Shown here one piece after another: positions 34,839 through 42,883 of a stretch of 64,000 bases of DNA. The notes under the pieces were generated by a model, which was given only the letters and a program-made list of their open reading frames with translations, searched no databases and was not told the origin of the DNA. The DNA is taken from contig NZ_CP119809.1 in the NCBI RefSeq assembly GCF_029338395.1, positions 930,001 through 994,000 of the forward strand. Reading direction: 5' to 3'. Each line of letters opens with the position of its first letter. Position 1 is the first letter of the stretch. The translations under genes were made by a program, and so were the position numbers. This DNA is from Halorussus caseinilyticus (GTDB lineage Archaea > Halobacteriota > Halobacteria > Halobacteriales > Haladaptataceae).

Positions 34839-36539
34839 TCAGGTGACAGTGACCGTCTCCTGATAGCTTCCGTACTCGGCTTCGAAGACCTGCATGATTT
34901 CGCCCATCGTCGCGTAGGCCTTCACCGCGTCGACGATGGCGGGCATCACGTTCTCGTCGTTCTGGATGGCGTCGTCGAGGTCGTCGAGCGCGGCCTCGAC
35001 CGCATCGTCGTCGCGTTCGTCTTTGACCTCGGCGAGTCGCTCGCGCTGGCGCTCCTGCACGTCCTCGTCCACTTTGAGGATGTCGGGCTTGGTGTCCTCC
35101 TCGATTTCGTACTTGTTGACGCCGACGACGGTCTCCTCGCCATCTTCGACGCGCTCTTGGTACTCGTAGGAGGCGTCCTGAATCTCCCGGTGGAAGTACC
35201 CCTGCTCGATGCCCTCCAGTACACCGTCCCGGACCGACCCGTCGCCCATCTCCTTGATTTCCTCGATGTAGGCCATCGCCTTCTCTTCGGTCTCGTCGGT
35301 CAGGCTCTCGACCGCGAACGACCCGCCGAGCGGGTCCGCGATGTCGGCCGCGCCCGACTCCTCGGCGATGATTTGCTGGGTCCGGAGCGCGACCCGGACG
35401 GCCTTCTCGGAGGGGAGCGCGAGGGCCTCGTCGAAGCTGTTGGTGTGGAGGCTCTGGGTGCCGCCCAACACTCCGGCGAGCGCCTGAATCGTCACCCGGA
35501 CCACGTTGTTCAGCGGTTGCTGGGCGGTCAGGCTCTGGCCCGCGGTCTGGGTGTGGAACTTGAGCTGCTTGCTGGCCTCGGCCTCCGCGCCGTACCACTC
35601 GTCCATGACGTTCGCGTAGATGCGCCGCGCGGCGCGGAACTTGGCGACTTCCTCGAAGATGGAGTTGTGGGAGTTGAAAAAGAAGGACAACTGGGGCGCG
35701 AACTCGTCCACGTCCATCCCGCGGTCCAGACAGTCCTCGACGTAGGCGAACCCGTCGGCGAGAGTAAAGGCGAGTTCCTGAATCGCGGTCGAACCCGCCT
35801 CGCGGATGTGGTAGCCCGAGATGGAGACCGGCTTGATTTTGGGGGTCTCCTCGCTGGCGAACTCGATGGTGTCGGTCACGATGTCGAGGCTGGGCTCGGG
35901 CGGGATGACCCACTCCTTCTGGGCGATGAACTCCTTGAGCATGTCGTTCTGGAGGGTGCCCCGAATCTCCTCGCGGGGGACGCCCTGTTGGTCGGCCAGC
36001 GCGATGTACATGGCGTAGATGACGGGCGCGGAGGGGTTGATGGTGAACGACGTGGAGACCTCCCCGAGGTCGATGCCGTCGAACAGGATTTCCATGTCCT
36101 TGAGGGTATCCACGGCCACGCCCTCCTTGCCGACCTCGCCGTCAGAGAGAGGGTCGTCGGAGTCTTTGCCCATCAGCGAGGGCATGTCGAACGCCGTCGA
36201 GAGACCCGTCTGGCCCTCGTCGATGAGGTAGTGGAACCGCTCGTTGGTCTCCTCGGCCGTTCCGAACCCGGCGAACTGGCGCATGGTCCACGTCCGACCG
36301 CGGTACATCGTGGGATAGACGCCGCGGGTGTACGGTTCCTCGCCGGGGAAACCGAGGTCCTCGTCGTAGTCCACGTCGGCCACGTCGTCGGGCGAGTAGA
36401 GGCGGTCCACTTCGAGGTTCGAGACGGTGGCGAACCGGTCTTTGCGCTCGCCGTAGGCGTCGAGTACGGGACCCAGCGTCTCCTCTTCCCACTCCTCTTT
36501 CCCGTCGCGTATCTCCGCGAGGTCGTCCTCGTCGTACAT
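34839..36539 (-). CDS. mcmA1: Methylmalonyl-CoA mutase, large (catalytic) subunit
   Basis: A 566-residue catalytic chain that ends before the B12-binding domain, which is a separate subunit in archaea and is not in this window. The substrate region YPTMYRGRTWTMRQFAGFGT and FDMPSLMG, and HIREAGSTAIQELAF with the LSFFFNSHN segment, match the family. It interconverts methylmalonyl-CoA and succinyl-CoA in propionate use. ATG at 36539 follows the minus-strand TTAAT box (36565-36569) by 26 bases; a longer form from 36566 would begin at that box. Confidence 0.93.
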   Translation of the reverse strand: MYDEDDLAEIRDGKEEWEEETLGPVLDAYGERKDRFATVSNLEVDRLYSPDDVADVDYDEDLGFPGEEPYTRGVYPTMYRGRTWTMRQFAGFGTAEETNERFHYLIDEGQTGLSTAFDMPSLMGKDSDDPLSDGEVGKEGVAVDTLKDMEILFDGIDLGEVSTSFTINPSAPVIYAMYIALADQQGVPREEIRGTLQNDMLKEFIAQKEWVIPPEPSLDIVTDTIEFASEETPKIKPVSISGYHIREAGSTAIQELAFTLADGFAYVEDCLDRGMDVDEFAPQLSFFFNSHNSIFEEVAKFRAARRIYANVMDEWYGAEAEASKQLKFHTQTAGQSLTAQQPLNNVVRVTIQALAGVLGGTQSLHTNSFDEALALPSEKAVRVALRTQQIIAEESGAADIADPLGGSFAVESLTDETEEKAMAYIEEIKEMGDGSVRDGVLEGIEQGYFHREIQDASYEYQERVEDGEETVVGVNKYEIEEDTKPDILKVDEDVQERQRERLAEVKDERDDDAVEAALDDLDDAIQNDENVMPAIVDAVKAYATMGEIMQVFEAEYGSYQETVTVT

Positions 36540-36662
36540 ACTCGTAATACTTGCCGGACTGTCCATTAAGATTCCGCAACCTGCTTCCGATAGCGTTTGG
36601 CGCTGAGTGATGAGGGACGCGAGACCGAGAGTACGGGCCACGTCGTCTTCTTGAAGCCCCTG

Positions 36663-36695
36663 CCCGGTCGCGGTCGCCGAGCGACCGCGACCGGG
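36663..36695. repeat. Perfect 15-bp hairpin repeat
   Basis: Arms 36663-36677 and 36681-36695 are exact reverse complements with a 3-base loop (CGA). It is preceded by GAAGCCCCTG, so it belongs to the GAAAGCCCC-associated repeat class. It lies between the mutase gene start and the 3' end of the CBS-ParB gene; no gene is seen in 36540-36793. Confidence 0.65.
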
Positions 36696-36793
36696 CGGCC
36701 CTCCTCCACTCGATGCGGTCCGGCCAGTCGGGTCCCTCTGGTGGTTCGGTCTGCCAGCTATCGCGTGCCGGACGGCAAAATCGGACCTCTCGG

Positions 36794-37621
36794 TTACTGC
36801 AACCGCTTCGTCGTCTCCACGAGGGGATGGCGGGCGTAGTCCACGACCTTCACGTCGTCGAGTCCGTCGAGACCCTCCTTCTCGGCGGTCTTCTGCATCC
36901 CGAGTTCCACGTCGTCGTCCACGAGGATGACGTAGGCGTCCATCTCCGCGATGTCTATCTTGTTGGCCGCCATCACGCGGTGGTGGCCGTCGGCGAGCAA
37001 CAGGTCGCTCCCGTCGCTGTTCGGCGCGGCGTCGATGACTACGAGGGGTTCGGCCAGTCCGCGTTCGAGTTCGTAGGTCCGGCCCTCCAACTCGTCGGCG
37101 TAGACCTTCCCCTGCGTCGGGGTAAGCGCGTCGAGGGGGACCTCGCGGCGGGTCTGTTCGACTTCGGTGTCGTGGATGGATTCGAGCGTCCGCATCAACT
37201 TACCCACCTTCTCGGGGGTCGCGCGCTCTATCTGCGAGCGGATTACGTCGGTGTTCGAGATGATGCCCACGAGGTTGCCCGCGTCGTCCACGACCGGGAG
37301 TTTCTGGATGCCCGACCGGAGGATGACGCGCGCGGCGTCGTTCACGTCCATGTCGGGATGGGCGACGATGAGGTCTTGGCTCATCACCTTGAAAATCGGC
37401 TCGTTCTCCTCGACCAGCAGGAGGTCGCGTGCGGTGACGAACCCCTCGACCCGTCGGCCGTCGCACACCGGATAGCCGTTGTGTTCGTCGCTCTCGGCGA
37501 TACGACGCGCAACCTCTTCGACGGTGGCGTCGGGTGAGACCGTCGCCACCTCGCGGGTCATGTAGTCTTTCACTTTTGGCTTCCCGTCGGCAGTCCCGCC
37601 GTCTGCGGCCGCCACGTCCAT
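36794..37621 (-). CDS. CBS-pair protein with ParB-like C-terminal domain
   Basis: A 275-residue soluble protein. Two CBS domains (about 17-70 and 78-135) form one adenylate-binding module: VKDYMTREVATVSPDATVEE, then KVMSQDLIVAHPD and RSGIQKLPVVDDAGNLVGII. The C-terminal part (about 160-275) is ParB/sulfiredoxin-like, with LLLADGHHRVMAANK. The same fold occurs in free-serine kinases of archaea and bacteria, so a kinase is a possible alternative to DNA binding; no parA is adjacent. TATA-like TTTTCA (37646-37651) is 25 bases before the ATG. Confidence 0.78.
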   Translation of the reverse strand: MDVAAADGGTADGKPKVKDYMTREVATVSPDATVEEVARRIAESDEHNGYPVCDGRRVEGFVTARDLLLVEENEPIFKVMSQDLIVAHPDMDVNDAARVILRSGIQKLPVVDDAGNLVGIISNTDVIRSQIERATPEKVGKLMRTLESIHDTEVEQTRREVPLDALTPTQGKVYADELEGRTYELERGLAEPLVVIDAAPNSDGSDLLLADGHHRVMAANKIDIAEMDAYVILVDDDVELGMQKTAEKEGLDGLDDVKVVDYARHPLVETTKRLQ

Positions 37622-37775
37622 GACTGGTTGGATGCGACGGCGCGTGAAAAGGCTTCCCGCTTCACCCGACTGATACGAACGTCGAGAGTCGGCGTCGAGG
37701 GACGAAAACGCGCGACGGCGGGCCGACTCCGTGGGTTGCGCGTGACTGAGCAACCGTCGTGGCGAAGGGGCCGGG

Positions 37776-37819
37776 ACCGCTCACGCGAGCGGTGCGCGGC
37801 CCAGAGCGCCGCGCACCGC
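37776..37819. repeat. Two overlapping hairpins downstream of the DHH gene
   Basis: Stem 1 pairs 37776-37782 with 37787-37793 (4-base loop). Stem 2 pairs 37789-37800 with 37808-37819, a perfect 12-bp match with a 7-base loop. They share bases 37789-37793 and cannot form fully together. No gene is seen in 37622-37915; the right part is AT-rich. Confidence 0.55.
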
Positions 37820-37915
37820 CAGCGCTCGAGACCGCCAATTGAACCAACTATACAATTCCTAAGCAATCACGGATATTTCTAAAAGGAATCTATCGAATCT
37901 CGAAAGACCGAAAAT

Positions 37916-39406
37916 TCAGTCCTCGCGTTCCACGACGGTCGCGTCGAAACTCGCCTCGCCGCCGTGGGAGTACTCGCCGTCGGACTTGGGCGTCGATTGA
38001 ATCGTCTCGAAGAACCGGTCGGTAATCACGTCGCTGACGACGCTGGCGAGCGAGTCCTCTTCTTCTTGTTCGACCGTCCCGAGCAAGCCGAGCGGAATCT
38101 GTGCCCCGGCCATGTCCGCGTGGCCGCCCGCGCTCCCGATTTGACCGAACGCCGCGCGCATCGTCTCGCCGAGGTCCACGTCGGTCCCGCGTGCGCGCGC
38201 GGAGACGTACACCGTGCCGTCGCGAAAGCCGTAGACCAGCGTCGTGGTGACCCCATCCATGTCGAGGAGTTGGTCGGCCGCCTGCGCGAGGGCGTCGCGG
38301 TCCGATAGCGCGCCGACGCAGGTCGCCAGCACCGTTCCCTCGATGCGGCGGTTCCGGATGGCCCGCGCTATCGTCTCGAAGGTGTCGGCGCTGACCGAGG
38401 GACTCTCGACTCGCTCCAACAACCCGGTGTCGGCCCGCGGCAGGAGGTACGACGCCGCCTCGAAATCGGCAGTCGAGACTTCGCGGGCGAAGTCCTTCGT
38501 GTCCACCCGGATGCCGTAGAGCAGGCCGGTCGCCACCGCCTCGGAGATGTCGATACCGAGTCGCTGGACGTGTTCGGCCAACAGGGTCGAAGTCGCGCCC
38601 ACGTCGCTCCGGAGGTCCACGAACGTCGCTTCGACGGGTTCTTTCGGCGGGTGGTGGTCCACGACAATATCGACCGGCGTCTCCTCGGGGAGTTGGTCGT
38701 TGATGCCCGGCCGGGAGTGGTCCACCAGCGCGAACCCCGCGAACTCCGAGAGGTCGAGGTCCGGACCGGCGTCGAAGTTCCGAAGGTCCAACTCCAGCAG
38801 GTTGACGAACGCCCGGTTCTCCTGATGGGAGATTTCGCCGAAGTAACAGGGTTCGGCCTCGACGCCTACCTCGTCGGCGATGCGACACAGCGCAACCGCG
38901 CTGGCGATGGCGTCGGGGTCGGGGTTGTCGTGCATGAACACCGCGAGTTTCCCATCGACGTTGCGGAGCGTCCGCCGGAGGTTCGCGGTCTGAATCGCGT
39001 AGTTGCCCAGCGCTACGGCCAGCACCTGCTCGACCAGCGCCTCGGTCGGGTCCACGGTCCGGTCGGCGATAGCCGACAGCGCGAATCGCTGGTCGTCGGA
39101 CGGGTCCCGGCCCGCGTACGCGACCAGATACGCCTCGGGGAACAGGTCTGCGGCGACTTCGGCCGCCCGGTGGTTCGTCTCGGGGTCGTCGTCGGCCACG
39201 ACGACGACTTCCGCGCTCTCGGCACCCCCTCGGACCGTCTCGGGGTCGGTCGGGTCGCCGAGAGTCGCCGAGATGCCCTCCTCGCGGAGCGCCTCGATTC
39301 GACTCCCGGCGTCGTCGATTACTAACAGGCTCCCCGGACCGTCGGCTATCTCCTCCACGAGGGTCTGACCGACGGTTCCGCATCCGAGTATCAGCCGGGA
39401 AACCAT
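37916..39406 (-). CDS. TrkA-N / DHH-DHHA1 phosphoesterase
   Basis: A 496-residue protein. The N-terminal 130 residues are a Rossmann TrkA-N domain (LILGCGTVGQTLVEEI, then DDPETNHRAAE) that likely binds NAD or a nucleotide. A DHH phosphoesterase follows, with FMHDNPDPDAIASA, ALVDHSRPG and the DHH motif VVDHHPPKEP, then a DHHA1 domain with GSAGGHADMAGA. DHH proteins of this type hydrolyse oligonucleotides or cyclic dinucleotides. The fusion with TrkA-N is common in haloarchaea. TATA-like CTTTAG (39434-39439) lies 28 bases before the ATG. Confidence 0.85.
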   Translation of the reverse strand: MVSRLILGCGTVGQTLVEEIADGPGSLLVIDDAGSRIEALREEGISATLGDPTDPETVRGGAESAEVVVVADDDPETNHRAAEVAADLFPEAYLVAYAGRDPSDDQRFALSAIADRTVDPTEALVEQVLAVALGNYAIQTANLRRTLRNVDGKLAVFMHDNPDPDAIASAVALCRIADEVGVEAEPCYFGEISHQENRAFVNLLELDLRNFDAGPDLDLSEFAGFALVDHSRPGINDQLPEETPVDIVVDHHPPKEPVEATFVDLRSDVGATSTLLAEHVQRLGIDISEAVATGLLYGIRVDTKDFAREVSTADFEAASYLLPRADTGLLERVESPSVSADTFETIARAIRNRRIEGTVLATCVGALSDRDALAQAADQLLDMDGVTTTLVYGFRDGTVYVSARARGTDVDLGETMRAAFGQIGSAGGHADMAGAQIPLGLLGTVEQEEEDSLASVVSDVITDRFFETIQSTPKSDGEYSHGGEASFDATVVERED

Positions 39407-39500
39407 CGTATCCGGCGCTTTCTGTTGCGCGGCCTAAAGTCTACCGTCTCTGAGACGAACGCGGCGTCTCGGGTTGGTCTCGAGTCTGTACGTCGGTCTA

Positions 39501-39568
39501 CGTCGATGATTCCGGGTGTCGTCGATGATTCCGGGTGTCGTCGGTGGTTCCGGGTGTCGTCGGTGGTT
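39501..39568. repeat. 19-bp tandem repeat, about 3.6 copies
   Basis: Units at 39501-39519, 39520-39538 and 39539-39557 read CGTCGATGATTCCGGGTGT twice and CGTCGGTGGTTCCGGGTGT once; a partial copy follows. It lies upstream of the DHH gene, beyond its promoter, in the 453-base gap 39407-39859 that otherwise holds only repeat copy B and the nuo terminator. Confidence 0.85.
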
Positions 39569-39614
39569 GTCGGCGATAGAGGACGTGTTCGCGTCCGGAA
39601 GAATGGGTCGAGAA

Positions 39615-39755
39615 GGGCTAGCTTCAGGCTTGAACCAATCAGACCGCAACCGCACCGCCACCGCGAGCCACACGCCTCCCCAACCGATTGCGTTGCCTGC
39701 GGTCCTCATCCCTCGCACGACGATGGCGCGACACGGGGTCGCGCCAGCGCGCGCC
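39615..39755. repeat. GC-rich dispersed intergenic repeat, copy B
   Basis: It shares GCTAGCT, CAGGCTTGAACC, CAGACCGCA, CTCCCCAACCGA and CCTGCGGTC blocks with copy A (494-680). The terminal hairpin is 8 bp (39725-39732 with 39738-39745), followed by AGCGCGCGCC. It lies about 105 bases beyond the nuoN stop on the minus-strand side. Confidence 0.7.
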
Positions 39756-39820
39756 GGGTCGGAAGCACAGTTCGCAATGCCACGCCGACGGGTCCGGCGG
39801 CTATCTCGCGCGACGACCGA

Positions 39821-39830
39821 TAAAAAACGA
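39821..39830 (-). terminator. Probable terminator of the nuo operon
   Basis: On the minus strand TCGTTTTTTA follows the nuoN stop by about 30 bases. Six T in a row in a high-GC region is a good archaeal stop signal. Confidence 0.55.
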
Positions 39831-39859
39831 AACCGCGGAAATCTGCGTCTCGGAGTCGC

Positions 39860-41353
39860 TCAGGCCACGAGTGCCGCCGCCGCGTCGGTGGCGAACTGCC
39901 AGACCGGACCGAATCCGGGCAACAGCAGGACCGTGACGATTGCGGCCGCGGCGAGCGCGGCGTAGAGACCGACGGGCTTGGACTCGATGTCGAACTCGCC
40001 CGAGGGGTCCTCTATCCACATCGCCTTCACGACCCGCGAGTAGTAGTACAGCGACAGCGCGCTGTTGATGGCACCCGCGGCGGCGAGCCACCAGAAGCCC
40101 GCGCCGACGGCCGCCGCGAACAGGAAGTACTTGCTCACGAAGCCGCCGAACGGCGGGAGACCGGCGAGGCTGAACAGGAAGACGGTCATCGCCACGCACG
40201 CGAACGGCGCTTGCGTGGACAGACCGTTGAAGTCCTCGAACTTCCGGCCGACCGACCAGTACTCGGTGAGACCGATGAACAGGAACGCGCCCGTGTTCAT
40301 GAAGCCGTAGACGAGCAGGTGGGCCATGCTCGCGCCGAGGACGAACTCGTCGTTGCCGCCCGACAGCGCCGCCAGCCCGATGAAGACGTAGCCCGCGTGT
40401 CCGATAGAGGAGTACGCGAGCATCCGCTTCACTTTGTCTTGGGTCGCGGCCGCGAAGTTACCGAGCGTCATCGTCACGACCGCCAGAATCTGGGCCGCGA
40501 GGACCCAATCGACGCCCGCGGTCGCACCCGTGACGAGTTCTTCGACCGGGAACGCGACGGTGAACACGCGGAACGCCACGGCGAACCCGGCGGCCTTCGA
40601 TGCCGACGAGAGGAACGCCGAGATGGGCGCGGGTGCGCCTTCGTAGGCCTCGGGTGCCCAGAAGTGGAACGGGACCGAGGCGGTCTTGAACGCGAACCCG
40701 CCCAGCACCATCATCACGCCGATGCCGAGGACGCCGGTCAGTTCCGTACTGCCGACGCCGCTTGCGACATCCGGCAGGAGCATCGACCCCGTGACGCCGT
40801 AGACGAGGCTGATGCCGTAAGCGAAGATGGACGACGAGAGCGCGCCGATGAGGAAGTACTTCAGACCCGCCTCGACGCTCCCGCGGTTCTTCTTCAGGAT
40901 GGCGACCAGCGCGTACGACGGCAGACTGGCGAGTTCGAGGCTGACGAACACCACCGCGAGGCTGTTAGCGGCCGCCATCAGCGTCATGCCCGTCGCCGCG
41001 AGGGAGACGAGCGCGTAGTACTCGGCCTGATAGGAGTGGTCGCGCAGGTAGTCGTAGCTGGCGACCACGACCAGCACGGTCACGCTGGCGAACACGAACG
41101 CGAAGAACAGGCTCATCGTGTCGATGACGAGCGAGTCCTGATAGAGCCGAATCGGGTCGTCGCCCGTGCCCGCGAACAGGTACCACGCCGAGAGTCCGGC
41201 CGCCGCCAGCGACCCGAGGGTCGCGGTTCCGGCCAGCAGGCCGCGGTTGGTCGAGTTAGGATTGATGCTGTCGAGGACCAACAGGAGCAGTCCCGTCAGT
41301 CCGAGGACGAGCGCCGGACCGAGTGCCGTCCACGTCGGTAGTTCGACCGCCAT
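39860..41353 (-). CDS. nuoN: Complex I subunit NuoN-like antiporter protein
   Basis: A 497-residue protein with about fourteen membrane helices and the proton-translocating signature of the Mrp-antiporter-like subunits: LKYFLIGALSSSIFAYGIS and VKRMLAYSSIGHAGYVFIGL. It is the last gene of the operon and starts immediately after the nuoM stop with no spacer. It would pump protons with NuoL and NuoM. Length and order fit NuoN. Confidence 0.92.
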   Translation of the reverse strand: MAVELPTWTALGPALVLGLTGLLLLVLDSINPNSTNRGLLAGTATLGSLAAAGLSAWYLFAGTGDDPIRLYQDSLVIDTMSLFFAFVFASVTVLVVVASYDYLRDHSYQAEYYALVSLAATGMTLMAAANSLAVVFVSLELASLPSYALVAILKKNRGSVEAGLKYFLIGALSSSIFAYGISLVYGVTGSMLLPDVASGVGSTELTGVLGIGVMMVLGGFAFKTASVPFHFWAPEAYEGAPAPISAFLSSASKAAGFAVAFRVFTVAFPVEELVTGATAGVDWVLAAQILAVVTMTLGNFAAATQDKVKRMLAYSSIGHAGYVFIGLAALSGGNDEFVLGASMAHLLVYGFMNTGAFLFIGLTEYWSVGRKFEDFNGLSTQAPFACVAMTVFLFSLAGLPPFGGFVSKYFLFAAAVGAGFWWLAAAGAINSALSLYYYSRVVKAMWIEDPSGEFDIESKPVGLYAALAAAAIVTVLLLPGFGPVWQFATDAAAALVA

Positions 41354-42883
41354 CTATACACCACCTCCGGCCGCCGGAACCAGCGGATTCACTGCGTCCT
41401 GAATCATGCCGTAGAAGATGTTCGGGTCCACGCCCAGCAGGATGACCAACAGGATGAGGACCACGAGGGGAGCCACGTCGTGGAACGCGGCCGGACCGAC
41501 CTCGTAGTCGGTCTCGACCTCGAACGTGCCGAACAGGGTGCGTTGCATGGCGAACAGCAGGTAGCCCGCGACCACGACGATGCCGAACATCGCGGCGGCC
41601 GTGAACCACACCGAGCCAGCGAACGCGCCGAACGACCCGAGGAAGATGAACAGTTCGGCGGCGAACCCGGCCATCAGCGGCAGGCCCATGTAGCCGAACG
41701 CGCCCGCGACGAACACCGCGACCGTAATCGGCATCTTGCTCGCCAGTCCGGACATGTCCGAGACCATCCGGGTGTGGGTCGTGTTGTAGATGACGCCGAC
41801 CGACATGAACATCAGGCCCGAGATGAGACCGTGAGCGACCATCTGGAAGGTCGCACCGCCCATGCCGTAGAGCGTGTACGCCACGAGTCCGAGGATGACG
41901 TACCCCATCGAAGACACCGAGGAGTACGCCACGATGCGCTTGAGGTCCGATTGAGCCAACGCCAGCATCGCGCCGTAGATGACGCTGACCACCGCGAACA
42001 GCGCGATGATTTGGGCGTTGTTCTGAGCCACCTCCGGGAGCATCGTGAAGTTGAACCGGAGCAGGGCGTAGGTACCCATCTTCAGCAGGACCCCGGCCAG
42101 CATAATCGAAACCGGCGTCGGGGCCTCGACGTGGGCGTCCGGAAGCCACGTGTGGAACGGGACCACCGGAACCTTCACCGCGAATCCGGCGAACATGGCG
42201 ACGAACGCCGCCACCTTCAGGGTCTCCGCGCCGACCGGACCCAGACTACCGAGTTCGCCCGCGCGAAGCGCTTGGGCGACGGCGGGCATGTCGAGGGTCG
42301 TCACCGAGTCGCCGAGACCGAACACCAGAGCGATGAACCCGATGAACATCACGAGGCTGGCGATGTTCGTGTAGACGAACATCTTGATGGCCGCGTACTT
42401 GCGCCGGGGACCGCCCCAGACGCCGATGAGGACGTACATCGGAACTAGCACCATCTCCCAGAAGACGAACCACAGGAAGAAGTCCAGTGCCGAGAAGACA
42501 CCGAGCAGGCTCGCCTCGAGGAAGAGCATCAGGCCGTAGAACTGGCTCTGGCGCTCGTCGATGGGCGTCCACGACGCCAGCAGTGCCAGCGACGTGAGTA
42601 CCGTGGTCAGCGCGACCAGCGGCATGCTGATGCCGTCGAGTCCGACGTGCCAGTTCAGCGCGTACGGTCCCGCGACGACCCAATCGAAGTTCGTCTCGAA
42701 GGCCAGTTCGCTCCCCTCCAAGAGGGCGTTGCCGCTGGCCTCGTACGTGCTGTACATCCAGAGGCTCCCGACGAGCGGGAGCAGACTGAGCGCGAACGCG
42801 AGTTTGCCCGCCACCTTGTTCGGGGCGAGGAACACCGCGAACGCGCTCGCCAACGTCACCGCGATGAGTGCTTCAATCCACAT
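41354..42883 (-). CDS. nuoM: Complex I subunit NuoM-like antiporter protein
   Basis: A 509-residue protein with about fourteen membrane helices. FLWFVFWEMVLVPMYVLIG near 135, the glutamate of that helix, PFHTWLPDAHVEAPTPVS and LKRIVAYSSVSSMGYVILGL identify the antiporter-like NuoM. It is one of the proton-pumping units in the membrane arm. It abuts nuoL and nuoN without gaps, so the three are one translational block. Confidence 0.94.
   Translation of the reverse strand: MWIEALIAVTLASAFAVFLAPNKVAGKLAFALSLLPLVGSLWMYSTYEASGNALLEGSELAFETNFDWVVAGPYALNWHVGLDGISMPLVALTTVLTSLALLASWTPIDERQSQFYGLMLFLEASLLGVFSALDFFLWFVFWEMVLVPMYVLIGVWGGPRRKYAAIKMFVYTNIASLVMFIGFIALVFGLGDSVTTLDMPAVAQALRAGELGSLGPVGAETLKVAAFVAMFAGFAVKVPVVPFHTWLPDAHVEAPTPVSIMLAGVLLKMGTYALLRFNFTMLPEVAQNNAQIIALFAVVSVIYGAMLALAQSDLKRIVAYSSVSSMGYVILGLVAYTLYGMGGATFQMVAHGLISGLMFMSVGVIYNTTHTRMVSDMSGLASKMPITVAVFVAGAFGYMGLPLMAGFAAELFIFLGSFGAFAGSVWFTAAAMFGIVVVAGYLLFAMQRTLFGTFEVETDYEVGPAAFHDVAPLVVLILLVILLGVDPNIFYGMIQDAVNPLVPAAGGGV

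Noticed and set aside
36794-37621. Chromosome partition (ParB) call
   Set aside because: There is no parA, no helix-turn-helix after the ParB-like domain, and a CBS module is fused in front.
39501-39568. CRISPR array
   Set aside because: The 19-bp units are directly adjacent with no spacers, and no cas gene is present.
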